A stretch of DNA of 64,000 nucleotides, taken from the NCBI RefSeq assembly GCF_019232825.1, contig NZ_JAFAND010000045.1:1-64000 (forward strand), given 5' to 3'. This document shows positions 8,177-15,971 of this stretch, in pieces. Position 1 is the first letter of the stretch. The number at the start of each line of letters is the position of its first letter. The DNA comes from Paludibacterium sp. GTDB lineage: Bacteria; Pseudomonadota; Gammaproteobacteria; Burkholderiales; Chromobacteriaceae. The notes below the pieces were generated by a model that did no database searches, had not been told where the DNA came from, and saw only the letters and a list, made by a program, of their open reading frames with translations. The position numbers were made by a program, and so were the translations under genes.

Positions 8177-8836
8177 ATGAGTGAGTTTACTATGCCCACA
8201 ACCCAGCCTATATGCATAAGCCAACAAGAACCGGTGCGCCGGCTGCTCCTTGGCGCCGCGCTCAATCTGATCGCCGCGCGCGGTCTCAGCACCTTGAGCA
8301 TCGACGACATTACCCGCGAAGCGGGGCTGAATGCCGATGCGTTCTATATGCACTTCTCCAGCAAGACCGTGATGTTCGTGGATCTGCTTGTACACCTCGG
8401 CAATGAGGCATTTGCCGAACTTGAACCGATCTGTGCCGCCTCTGAGGATACGACGCCCTGGCGGGAGCAGATTCTGACGTTATTTCATACGCTGCGCCGC
8501 CACCGGCTGTGCATGCTGTGCTGGACAGAGGCGAAGTTGCTCGCGGCACGCGACGAGGGTTTCCGCCATTGGTTCACCACGTTCAGCCAGCATGCCGCCA
8601 CCCGCGTCACCGAAGCCCTCAGCAATATCTGCGCCCTGACCGGGCGCAAAACCCTCGCGCCCCCCGAAGTGGTCGCGCTAGGGTTGATGCGATTGACCGA
8701 AGGCATCCAATTGAGTCAGTTGGCGGGGGAAGGCGGCAATACCGTACTTGCGGAACAGCTCGTACTTCGCTTTATGGATGGCATGACGTGCAACGACACG
8801 GGCGCGCAAGGCGCCCAGCGCTTCCGCGACCTATAA
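8177..8836 (+). CDS. TetR-family transcriptional regulator downstream of efflux operon
   Basis: This is a 219-residue TetR regulator. The helix-turn-helix is at about residues 18-65 (STLSIDDITREAGLNADAFY), followed by a divergent helical effector domain. The start ATG at 8178-proximal position 8177 gives MSEFTMPTT; the second Met (8192) is an alternative, and neither has a strong ribosome-binding site. It lies beyond the efflux terminator in the same direction and converges on a chemoreceptor gene. The recognition-helix sequence differs from that of the tandem pair at 2.7-3.9 kb, so it may bind a different operator. No palindrome stands out immediately upstream. The target is unknown. Confidence 0.82.
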   Translation: MSEFTMPTTQPICISQQEPVRRLLLGAALNLIAARGLSTLSIDDITREAGLNADAFYMHFSSKTVMFVDLLVHLGNEAFAELEPICAASEDTTPWREQILTLFHTLRRHRLCMLCWTEAKLLAARDEGFRHWFTTFSQHAATRVTEALSNICALTGRKTLAPPEVVALGLMRLTEGIQLSQLAGEGGNTVLAEQLVLRFMDGMTCNDTGAQGAQRFRDL

Positions 8837-8839
8837 GCC

Positions 8840-8866
8840 GGCGGGGCCGGCAACTGCCGGCCCGCC
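8840..8866. terminator. Hairpin between convergent tetR and chemoreceptor genes
   Basis: GGCGGGGCCGGCA pairs with TGCCGGCCCGCC (one bulged G). There is no T tract, so it may be a weak bidirectional terminator or mRNA 3' stabiliser. Confidence 0.45.
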
Positions 8867-8907
8867 CGCGACACGCGGATCGGCGGAAAACACTGAACCA
8901 ACAAAGA

Positions 8908-10566
8908 TCACAATCGATATTGCTGCAGCAATTGGGAGACGTGCGCGGCCATTTGATCGAGCCGCGCGGCGAGTTCCGACGATGACAGTGCCGTTTTGCT
9001 GGCCTCTTCCGCCATCTGGGCAATGCGCTCGACTTGCGCGGCAATGCTGTTGCTCGCGGCCCCCTGCTGTTCGATGGCAACGCTGATCTCGCCGACATGC
9101 GCCGCGGCAACGGACGTCGAATCGCCGATGCGGCGGATCGCATGGTCGGCTTCATCCGCGCGCGCCACGCCTTGCGTCGCCAACGCTTCGGCGTTCTGCA
9201 TCCGCGCCGTGGCGTGTTGCGCATGCTGTCGCATCTCGCCGATCGTGCCCGCAATCTCGCGCGTCGAATTGGTGGTGCGCTCAGCCAGTTTTCTCACCTC
9301 GTCAGCCACCACGGCAAACCCGCGCCCGGTCTCTCCGGCACGCGCGGCTTCGATGGCGGCATTCAACGCCAACAAATTCGTCTGGTCGGCGATATCGCTG
9401 ATCATCTGCACCACGCTTTCGACTCGCGTGCCGTCGTCCTCCACCTCGCGAATACTGCTCGCGGCCTCGGAAACCGATTGCGAGATCGCCCGGATGTCCT
9501 CTATCGTCCGGCCAATGGTGTCCGAGCCGGCTTTGGCCATCTCGCCGGCTTCATTGGCCTGCTGCAGCGTTTCTTGCGCTCGCGTGCTGACATGATTGAT
9601 GCTCACCGTCAGTTGTTCGACGGTTGCCGCCATGCTGGCCGAGGATTCGCTTTGCGCCGCGGCTGAGCGTGACGCTTCCGCGGAAGCCTGCGCCAATTGC
9701 CTGGCGGTATTCATCACATCCTCCGCCCCCTGATGGATGAATCGCATGTTCGACTGCAGCCGGTCCTGCAAATGATTGAACGCGGCAGCGGTTAATCCGA
9801 CCTCGTCCTGCTTGCGCACCTCGACGCGGGTGGTGAGATCCAGCGTTTGACTCGTTTGCGTCATGGTGTCTTGCATGTTTCCCAGGCTGCCGCGTATCTC
9901 GCGCAGCATACGCACGCCGATCAGCAGCAGTGCGGCCGTCGTTCCCGCCAAGACCACCGCCAGTATGTCGCGCGACTGAGCATAGGTTTGTTGGCCGACC
10001 GCATCGAGGGTTGCGCCGAGCTGCAGGTTGAATGCCAAATGGCTGTCAATCGCTGACGTCAGCACGCTGCCCGCCCGGCCGGTGTCGACAAAGCCGGCCT
10101 GCGCCGCAGGGCCGTTGCCGGCGCTCACCAGAGCCAGGTAGCGGCGCCGGGCTTCGCGATAGCCTTGCAGCGCCGCCTTGTCCGCGGCAGCCATCGCTCT
10201 GTCGGTCTGAGCGGTTTGCGCTTCCTGTTCGTCGCTCAGCACATGGCTCTCCGTCTCGGCGGCGGCGTCGGTTGCGTACTGCTGCAGCAAATCGTCAAAT
10301 CGTTTGTCGATCCGGTCGAGTTGGCGGTTGTAATCCGCCATGTGCGCCGGCCCATCCAACGCGCCACGCAGCGTCGTCACGCGCATTTGCCCAACCGCGT
10401 CGCGCATCGCGTACAAATCTTTGAATTTCGGCACCAGCAACGCTTGAACATATTCGAAGCGGGATTGCGCTTTACCGAGTTCGCGCAAACCGCCTACGCC
10501 AACCACCCATAATGTCAGCAGGGACAACACCAGTAACATCGAAATACGCTTTGAGATCATCATCAT
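8908..10566 (-). CDS. Methyl-accepting chemotaxis protein with 4HB-type periplasmic sensor
   Basis: This chemoreceptor has about 552 residues. It has an N-terminal transmembrane helix ([18 protein letters not shown]), a periplasmic four-helix-bundle-type domain to about residue 190, a second transmembrane helix, a HAMP region and a long cytoplasmic signalling domain. The hairpin tip is the usual [20 protein letters not shown]. It relays ligand binding to CheA/CheW. Three ATG codons in a row (10566, 10563, 10560) begin MMMISKRIS; the paralogue at 25475 starts TISKRIT, supporting a start here rather than at 10614. A minus-strand promoter and TetR-type operator lie about 220 bases upstream, with a terminator hairpin between them and the gene. 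The ligand is unknown, but the context suggests a toxic or aromatic compound. Confidence 0.9.
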   Translation of the reverse strand: MMMISKRISMLLVLSLLTLWVVGVGGLRELGKAQSRFEYVQALLVPKFKDLYAMRDAVGQMRVTTLRGALDGPAHMADYNRQLDRIDKRFDDLLQQYATDAAAETESHVLSDEQEAQTAQTDRAMAAADKAALQGYREARRRYLALVSAGNGPAAQAGFVDTGRAGSVLTSAIDSHLAFNLQLGATLDAVGQQTYAQSRDILAVVLAGTTAALLLIGVRMLREIRGSLGNMQDTMTQTSQTLDLTTRVEVRKQDEVGLTAAAFNHLQDRLQSNMRFIHQGAEDVMNTARQLAQASAEASRSAAAQSESSASMAATVEQLTVSINHVSTRAQETLQQANEAGEMAKAGSDTIGRTIEDIRAISQSVSEAASSIREVEDDGTRVESVVQMISDIADQTNLLALNAAIEAARAGETGRGFAVVADEVRKLAERTTNSTREIAGTIGEMRQHAQHATARMQNAEALATQGVARADEADHAIRRIGDSTSVAAAHVGEISVAIEQQGAASNSIAAQVERIAQMAEEASKTALSSSELAARLDQMAAHVSQLLQQYRL

Positions 10567-10618
10567 GCAAACTGCACTTTGTGCACCCTCGCCAGCCGAA
10601 TCACCAGCCAGCATCGTT

Positions 10619-10646
10619 AAAAAAGAAGCCCGGTACGGACCGGGCC
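10619..10646 (-). terminator. Terminator or attenuator just upstream of chemoreceptor gene
   Basis: On the minus strand GCCCGGT-CCGT-ACCGGGC is followed by TTCTTTTTT, a textbook rho-independent terminator. It lies between the operator-bearing promoter at 10.8 kb and the chemoreceptor start at about 10.57 kb. Confidence 0.75.
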
Positions 10647-10653
10647 AAGGGGG

Positions 10654-10776
10654 CTAACAATACAGGAGCCGGCTGCCACGGTCGGATGCCCTCGTTTGCA
10701 CCAACTCATCACCCGACAGCGATACAGCCTTCCCTGACGCGACGGCATCAATCGGTAACTCACCGATAGGCACCAC
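10654..10776 (-). CDS. Possible 40-residue peptide in the leader upstream of the chemoreceptor
   Basis: An open frame starting at tandem GTG codons (VVPIGELPIDAVASGKA...) ends with TAG just before the terminator at 10646. It lies directly downstream of a promoter/operator. There is no clear ribosome-binding site, the peptide resembles no family I recognise, and it could be the remnant of a longer gene. It is listed because promoter, frame and terminator together form a compact unit. Confidence 0.2.
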   Translation of the reverse strand: MVPIGELPIDAVASGKAVSLSGDELVQTRASDRGSRLLYC

Positions 10777-10784
10777 TCTGACAC

Positions 10785-10841
10785 GTACCGTACAGTACGG
10801 TACATATAGAGAGAATATGATTTTCCTTGGCGGTTTGTCAA
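10785..10841 (-). promoter_or_regulatory. Minus-strand promoter with TetR-type operator
   Basis: On the minus strand TTGACA (10841-10836) and CATATT (10819-10814) are 16 bases apart. Immediately downstream GTACCGTAC-A-GTACGGTAC (10785-10803) is a perfect 19-base palindrome containing the 15-base core of the efflux operator. The same regulator probably controls both promoters. Confidence 0.65.
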
Positions 10842-10959
10842 CAGAATGGGTTGAAAATGCCAACCGCTTTGATCACAAAGACAAGACAATCGCGACACAG
10901 GCTACAGCCGGCTGTTTACCCTCCTCCCGCGGGAAGGAGATCCGGCGCTTTTCGTCGAC

Positions 10960-11601
10960 TCATGCCTGCTGACGCTCCAAATCGGCAAGATAGGTTTTCA
11001 ACACGCGCGGCATCTCCGTCATAAAAGAGGACAGAACTGCCGGCCCCGACTGATAAGCCATGGTGATGCCACCAAGCAGCAGCGCGTGAATCGTATTCGC
11101 ATAAATATGGCATGTCTCGCTATTTGCCCCCGGCAGCCGAATGGACAACACCCCATTCAGCAACGCGACGAAAACCGCATCGGTATGCGGGAGTCGGCGA
11201 TTAACCATGATCGGGAAATAGTCGGGATGAGCACGAAGATAATTCAGATAATCCGCGGTGAGATGCCATGCCACCTCGTCAACACTGGCGTCACGCCACA
11301 CGGCCAAGGGAATGGCGTGCAACTTGGCGGTGATGTCGCCCATCGCCGCAGCATGCCGTTCCTCCAACGCCCGCAGCACATTATCCCGATCAGGAAAGAA
11401 ATGATAGAGCGAGCCGATTGACGTTCTGGCGACCTCCGCCAACCCGTGCATGGTGACATTTTCCAGGCCGCCTTCGGCAACGAGCGTCGCCATGGCGTCC
11501 AAGATGGCCGCCACGCGCGCGCTGCCGCGCCGCTGCTGGGGCCGGCGCCGCTGACGAATAGAAGGGGATGCGTCGCAGTCAGTCTCGATGGACGTTTTCA
11601 T
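10960..11601 (-). CDS. TetR-family transcriptional regulator divergent from the pqi operon
   Basis: This is a 213-residue TetR regulator. An unusually basic N-terminal arm (RQRRRPQQRRGSAR) precedes the helix-turn-helix at about residues 28-75 (VTMHGLAEVARTSIGSLYHF). The effector domain contains a TetR_C-like region. It is divergent from the pqi genes. The 105-base gap holds the inverted repeat ACTAGA-N8-TCTAGT, 21 bases upstream of its own start. It is therefore a likely autoregulator and repressor of pqi. In E. coli pqi is controlled by SoxRS, so a TetR-controlled pqi operon would be a different wiring; this is inferred from gene order only. Confidence 0.85.
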   Translation of the reverse strand: MKTSIETDCDASPSIRQRRRPQQRRGSARVAAILDAMATLVAEGGLENVTMHGLAEVARTSIGSLYHFFPDRDNVLRALEERHAAAMGDITAKLHAIPLAVWRDASVDEVAWHLTADYLNYLRAHPDYFPIMVNRRLPHTDAVFVALLNGVLSIRLPGANSETCHIYANTIHALLLGGITMAYQSGPAVLSSFMTEMPRVLKTYLADLERQQA

Positions 11602-11622
11602 GGTAAGAAAAAGCTTGTTAAA

Positions 11623-11642
11623 ACTAGAATAATTCGTCTAGT
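11623..11642. promoter_or_regulatory. Probable operator between tetR and pqi genes
   Basis: ACTAGA and TCTAGT form a perfect 6-base inverted repeat separated by 8 bases (ATAATTCG). The spacing and the divergent location fit a TetR dimer site. Confidence 0.55.
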
Positions 11643-11706
11643 ATAGCAAAAAACCACACCACCACCGGGCTTTGCCCTTCATTGTGTTACAAGGGAATTT
11701 CGGGGT

Positions 11707-12303
11707 TTGAACACCCATCCGCATCTGATCGTCTGCGAACATTGCGACTGTGTCTATCGACGCCCTCGGCTCACCCGGCGTCAGCGCGCGCACTGTACCG
11801 TCTGTGGACTACCGCTGGCATGCCGCGCGCCTTTGCATGAAGAACGCGCGCTGGCACTCAACATTGCGTCGGTCATCGCGTTTCTCCTCGTCATCACCTG
11901 CCCCGTCATTCAGGTCGATATATGGGGACGCCATACCGATGCCACCTTATGGCAAGCCGCCATGGCGCTAACCCAAGGCGTGGGTGCGCCGATTGCCGTC
12001 CCGGTCGCCGCGATCCTGCTTGTCCCGCTGGGGCTGAGCCTATTGCAGTGCTGGGTGCTGGGCTTTGCCTCGACGAATAAAACCGCACCCGCCTTCGCAA
12101 CGGCCATGCGGCTCATCGCCTGGCTACGGCCATGGAGCATGATCGAAGTGTGCTTGCTGAGCGTGTTGATCGCCATGATCAAACTGTCCGGTTATCTGGA
12201 GGTGCATGCCGGCGCCGGGCTCTGGGCGTTGGCCGCTCTGACGCTGCTCAATGGCTACCTCGGCACCCAGGATTTACGCACCCTATGGGAGCCGCCGACA
12301 TGA
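11707..12303 (+). CDS. pqiA: PqiA-like membrane protein, first half (split PqiA)
   Basis: This 198-residue inner-membrane protein corresponds to one of the two homologous halves of E. coli PqiA/YebS. It begins with a zinc-ribbon pair CEHC (residues 10-13) and CTVC (about 31-34), then four hydrophobic helices. The start is a TTG at 11707, since no ATG or GTG lies in a sensible place; AAGGGA about 12 bases upstream is the only ribosome-binding candidate, so the start is uncertain. Its stop overlaps the start of the second half (ATGA at 12300-12303), showing tight coupling. PqiA is thought to hand lipids to the PqiB tunnel across the periplasm. Confidence 0.8.
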   Translation: MNTHPHLIVCEHCDCVYRRPRLTRRQRAHCTVCGLPLACRAPLHEERALALNIASVIAFLLVITCPVIQVDIWGRHTDATLWQAAMALTQGVGAPIAVPVAAILLVPLGLSLLQCWVLGFASTNKTAPAFATAMRLIAWLRPWSMIEVCLLSVLIAMIKLSGYLEVHAGAGLWALAALTLLNGYLGTQDLRTLWEPPT

Positions 12304-12917
12304 GCCCCCCTCGCGCCCAAAGACTGGGCGTGGCGGCTTGCCATCTCTGCACGTTGGTCAGCGACGCGCCGTCAAACGCCCACGCCCGTTGCCCGCGGTG
12401 CGGCGCGCGCTTGCACAGCCGCAAGCCGGCCAGCCGAAGCCGGACCTTTGCATTACTGTGCGCGGCCATATTGTTCTATCTGCCGGCCAATCTGTTGCCG
12501 GTCATGCGCACAAGCCAGTTCGGCCATGCCGTGGACAGCACCATCCTGAGTGGTGTGATGGCGTTTTGGCAGGCTGGCGAATGGGATATCGCGCTTGTGA
12601 TTTTTATCGCCAGCATCGTCATTCCCTGCGCCAAATTCCTGGCGCTGGGCTGGTTGATGTGGACCACTCGCCGTAAGCATACGCTTGGCCGCAAACAACG
12701 CACTTTGCTCTACCGAGCGGTCGAATTCATCGGCTATTGGTCGATGCTCGATGTGCTGGTCGTCGGGTTGGTGTGCGCGCTGGTGCGCTTCGACTTGCTC
12801 GGCCGCATCGAGCCCCAGCCCGGCATCGCCTTTTTCGGTGCGGTCGTCATGTTGACGATGTTGTCCGCGTCGCATTTCGACCCTCGTTTGATCTGGGATG
12901 ACCCCGAACATGACTGA
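12300..12917 (+). CDS. pqiA: PqiA-like membrane protein, second half (split PqiA)
   Basis: This 205-residue protein has its own zinc-ribbon cysteines, CHLC (about residues 14-17) and CPRC (about 31-34). Four transmembrane helices follow, including the family signature FYLPANLLPVM. In E. coli PqiA both halves are one polypeptide of about 417 residues; here they are separate genes joined by a 4-base ATGA overlap. Its stop overlaps the start region of pqiB. A sequencing frameshift joining the two is unlikely, because the junction is a precise stop/start overlap and both halves carry complete zinc ribbons. Confidence 0.82.
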   Translation: MSPPRAQRLGVAACHLCTLVSDAPSNAHARCPRCGARLHSRKPASRSRTFALLCAAILFYLPANLLPVMRTSQFGHAVDSTILSGVMAFWQAGEWDIALVIFIASIVIPCAKFLALGWLMWTTRRKHTLGRKQRTLLYRAVEFIGYWSMLDVLVVGLVCALVRFDLLGRIEPQPGIAFFGAVVMLTMLSASHFDPRLIWDDPEHD

Positions 12918-14517
12918 AACCTTACCGCCCCCCCCTGGCGAGCCACGTATCGCCACACGCCGTCGTCTGCCGTCGGCAATTTGGATCGTTCCGCTGCTGG
13001 CGCTGTTGATCGGGTTATCGATGCTGGTTCACGCTTGGCTGTCGGCCGGACCGGAAATCGTCGTCAGTTTCCAAAGCGCCACCGGCCTGGAGGCCGGCAA
13101 GACGCCGGTCAAATACAAGGATGTGGTCATCGGTCTGGTCAAGCGCATCGAGCTGAACGACGATCAGTCTGCCGTGCTGGTCACGATCGATTTGGATAAG
13201 AACGCCAAGAATTTTACGCGGGCCGACAGCCGCTACTGGGTAGTAAGGCCACGCATCGGGATGGGCGGCGTGTCGGGCATCGACACGCTGTTCTCCGGCG
13301 CGTACATCGGGGTAGACAGCGGGCACGATGCCGCGCGGCGAGATCGCTTTACCGGTCTGGAAACCCCGCCGACCATCATCAACGGCACCCCAGGCAAGGC
13401 CTTTATCCTTCATGCGCCCGCGCTGGGCTCGCTCGATATCGGCTCGCCGGTCTATTACCGCAACATTCAGGTCGGCCAGCTGGCCTCTTATCTGCTCGAT
13501 GCCGACGGGCAAGGCGTCACGCTGAGGATCTTCGTCCGAGCGCCCTATCACCGTCTGGTATCCAGTGCCACCCATTTTTGGAACGCAAGCGGTGTGGATT
13601 TATCGCTGAACGCCGATGGCCTAAAACTACAAACGCAATCGGTCGCCACCATGTTGGCAGGGGGCATCGCCTTCGACACGGTACTTGGCAACGACACTGC
13701 CTCACCGCCCTTGGCAAGCTACGATCTGGCGTCCGACCGCCAATCCGCCTTGGCGCCGCCTGATGGCGATCCGATGTTGCTGCGCCTGAAATTCGATCAG
13801 GCACTGCGCGGACTCGCCGTGAACGCGCCGGTGGAATTCCGTGGCATCGACATCGGCAAAGTGCAGTCGGTACATGTCGAGGTCGACCCCGTCTCGCATC
13901 GCTATCCGGTCGTCGTGGACGCGCTGGTCTACCCGCGCCGCATTGATCATAGCCAGCCCGCGAACACGGATCCGGCAAACAAGGTGCTCACCTTCCTGCA
14001 CGGCATGGTGGCGCAAGGCCTGCGCGCCCAAGCGCGTAGCGGCAACCTCCTGACCGGGCAACTGTACATTGCTTTCGATTTCTTCCCCAGCGCGCCCAAG
14101 GCGGACTTCGATCCGAATAGCCGTCCCGTGTCCTTGCCGACCATCGCCGGCGGCTTCGATCAATTGCAGGAGCAAATGGCCGGCATCGTCGGCAAGCTCA
14201 ATAAAGTGCCTTTCGACACCATCGCCCGCCACTTGGACGACAACCTGGTAGCGCTCCATCAGACACTGCATCAAGTCAACGGCCAAGTGCTGCCGGCGGC
14301 TCGCGATACCTTGGGCTCGGCGCGACAGACGCTCGACAGCGCCAACAATGCGCTGGCGCCGGATGCGCCGCTGCAACAGAATTTGAACCAAACGCTGCTT
14401 GAACTGCAACGGAGCGCCCGCTCGCTTCGCGGCCTGACAGACCAGCTCAATGCGCACCCCGAGGCGCTGATTCGCGGCCGGCAGGATAGCGGGGAAAAAC
14501 AGGAAAGAACGCCATGA
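12898..14517 (+). CDS. pqiB: PqiB-like MCE-family intermembrane lipid transport protein
   Basis: This 539-residue protein has one N-terminal transmembrane helix (AIWIVPLLALLIGLSMLVHA) and a periplasmic part with repeated MCE domains. The first contains AGKTPVKYKDVVIGLVKRI, and later ones begin near residues 160 and 295 (APVEFRGIDIGKV). A helical C-terminal stretch with regularly spaced leucines follows. E. coli PqiB has three MCE domains and forms a needle-like channel reaching the outer membrane; the length here (E. coli 546) agrees. Translation may begin at the ATG at 12898 or at 12910, and both overlap the upstream gene. It is co-transcribed with the split pqiA genes and pqiC. Confidence 0.88.
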   Translation: MTPNMTETLPPPPGEPRIATRRRLPSAIWIVPLLALLIGLSMLVHAWLSAGPEIVVSFQSATGLEAGKTPVKYKDVVIGLVKRIELNDDQSAVLVTIDLDKNAKNFTRADSRYWVVRPRIGMGGVSGIDTLFSGAYIGVDSGHDAARRDRFTGLETPPTIINGTPGKAFILHAPALGSLDIGSPVYYRNIQVGQLASYLLDADGQGVTLRIFVRAPYHRLVSSATHFWNASGVDLSLNADGLKLQTQSVATMLAGGIAFDTVLGNDTASPPLASYDLASDRQSALAPPDGDPMLLRLKFDQALRGLAVNAPVEFRGIDIGKVQSVHVEVDPVSHRYPVVVDALVYPRRIDHSQPANTDPANKVLTFLHGMVAQGLRAQARSGNLLTGQLYIAFDFFPSAPKADFDPNSRPVSLPTIAGGFDQLQEQMAGIVGKLNKVPFDTIARHLDDNLVALHQTLHQVNGQVLPAARDTLGSARQTLDSANNALAPDAPLQQNLNQTLLELQRSARSLRGLTDQLNAHPEALIRGRQDSGEKQERTP

Positions 14518-15098
14518 AATCGCCCGTTGCCGTCACGCTGATGGGGCTGCTGCTCGCCGCCTGCGCGTCGGCCCCCGTCCATTACTACAGTTTGCTTCCG
14601 GCGCCATCCGCGCCTGCCGCCCCCCGATCCGCGCGCTATGCGATCGAAATTCTCCCCGTGGCGGTTCCCGCGGAAGCAGACCGGCCGGAATGGGTGGCGC
14701 GTCGAGCAGATGGATCGATCGAGATATTGAGCGGCGCACAATGGGCCGCACCGCTGGACGAGGAAATCCGGGCGGCGTTTGCGGCCGAATTGACCGGCGC
14801 CACCGGCGCACCGCTTGCCGACGGCCTGGATGCCGTCCATCAGCCCGTGCTGCGTTTGAAATTGTCGCTACGCCGCTTCGACATTGCACCACATCAGCCG
14901 ATACAGATCGAAACGGATTGGAGCCTGGGGGCGCCGGGCCACGCGCGGCTACAATGCGCCGAGCGCTTCAGCGCTCGGCCCGTCGCGACGGATGCGCAGA
15001 CACTGGCGACGATCAGGCAATGGCAAGACGCGTTGGCACAGCAGATTGCCCAAACCGTTCTGTCATGGCGCAATGACGTCCTGCCGCCTTGCCCATGA
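14514..15098 (+). CDS. pqiC: PqiC-like outer-membrane lipoprotein
   Basis: This 194-residue lipoprotein has signal peptide MKSPVAVTLMGLLLAAC (lipobox LLAAC). Right after it comes APVHYYSLLP, the typical start of the PqiC/ABC-transport auxiliary lipoprotein family. The central segment matches DEEIRAAFAAEL of that family. It overlaps the pqiB stop by 4 bases (ATGA), so it completes the operon. PqiC is thought to anchor the outer end of the PqiB needle at the outer membrane. The gene ends 11 bases before a convergent tetR gene, with no clear terminator in between. Confidence 0.85.
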   Translation: MKSPVAVTLMGLLLAACASAPVHYYSLLPAPSAPAAPRSARYAIEILPVAVPAEADRPEWVARRADGSIEILSGAQWAAPLDEEIRAAFAAELTGATGAPLADGLDAVHQPVLRLKLSLRRFDIAPHQPIQIETDWSLGAPGHARLQCAERFSARPVATDAQTLATIRQWQDALAQQIAQTVLSWRNDVLPPCP

Positions 15099-15109
15099 GC
15101 GCAGGGCCC

Positions 15110-15853
15110 CTAAAGTTCCCCCTCTTCGTCACCCGGCTCGCCAAGCAACGGCCGGGTGGCGACCTCCGCCGCCGCGGGCTTCGCAAGTCCCAGTATCTGC
15201 AACACCGCCGAAGCAGTGCGCTCCGGCAGACCGCCGAGACCTAGCCCCTGATTTGACGGGTTTTCCGCATTCCCCTCCAGCCCTTCGCCCCATCGCAGCT
15301 CGGCGGCAATCGCCGCCAACACCGTGCCGCCCGCCGCAATGAAGCGCATCGACGGGTCGTCCGACAAAAAGCGATGCGCGTCCATCCCTTTCTGAACATC
15401 GCGCCATAGACGCTGCCCCAACCCCTGGCGCGCCGCCAAAGTCGAAAAGCCCTCCCGCAACAGGAAACGCCCCCAGACCGGCTCGCGTCGCGCGCGCAAT
15501 AGCGTATGGCGCGTGCACACGGCAATGACCTCCGCCGGGTCCTCCAGATGCCGCACCAGGCGATCCAGACGATCGGCGAACGCCTCGAACACCCATTCCG
15601 TCAACGCCGCATAGATCGCTTCCTTGGATTCGAAATGGTTGTAAAACGAGCCAAACCCCACATCCGCCGCTTCGGTGATCTCGTTGATGGTCACCCCTTC
15701 CATCCCCTTATCGGCCATCAAGGCGAGCGCGGCTTCCAACAGCTTGGCGCGCGTTTCCCGCTTGCGCCGGGTTGCGCGCGATTCACGGTCAGTCGAGGCG
15801 GCGTCACCTGCAACGGCAAGGGACTCTGAAGGGTGCAGCGAGGGGTTGGACAT
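15110..15853 (-). CDS. TetR-family regulator of the aromatic catabolic operon
   Basis: This is a 247-residue TetR regulator, longer than usual because of an N-terminal extension of about 30 residues and an acidic C-terminal tail (GEPGDEEGEL). The helix-turn-helix is at about residues 50-95 (VTINEITEAADVGFGSFYNH, then ESKEAIY). It is divergent from the monooxygenase gene, and the intergenic region contains the inverted repeat TTGACA...TGTCAA at 15905-15938. It probably controls the four-gene catabolic operon, with an aromatic or CoA-linked intermediate as effector. Effector identity is not visible in the sequence. Confidence 0.85.
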   Translation of the reverse strand: MSNPSLHPSESLAVAGDAASTDRESRATRRKRETRAKLLEAALALMADKGMEGVTINEITEAADVGFGSFYNHFESKEAIYAALTEWVFEAFADRLDRLVRHLEDPAEVIAVCTRHTLLRARREPVWGRFLLREGFSTLAARQGLGQRLWRDVQKGMDAHRFLSDDPSMRFIAAGGTVLAAIAAELRWGEGLEGNAENPSNQGLGLGGLPERTASAVLQILGLAKPAAAEVATRPLLGEPGDEEGEL

Positions 15854-15904
15854 GACGGATCGCGTAGTGGCAAAGAACGCTGAGTATAGGTCATGACATC
15901 GTAA

Positions 15905-15938
15905 TTGACAAAATCATCAACTGTGACTTAAATGTCAA
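15905..15938. promoter_or_regulatory. Probable operator/promoter region of the catabolic operon
   Basis: TTGACA (15905-15910) and TGTCAA (15933-15938) form an inverted repeat across a 22-base AT-rich spacer, between the divergent tetR and monooxygenase genes. The TTGACA could also be a -35 element for the + strand. Two uses are possible and not separable by eye. Confidence 0.45.
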
Positions 15939-15971
15939 AAACACAATAAATGCAGCACACAAGGAGAAAAC

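Noticed and set aside
10617..10898. 93-codon minus-strand frame across the operator at 10.8 kb
   Set aside because: It runs through the promoter, operator and terminator, has a Cys/Arg-rich translation and no family resemblance.
12300..12303. Frameshift splitting PqiA
   Set aside because: The halves meet in an ATGA stop/start overlap and each has its own zinc ribbon, so this is a natural two-gene arrangement, not a sequencing error.
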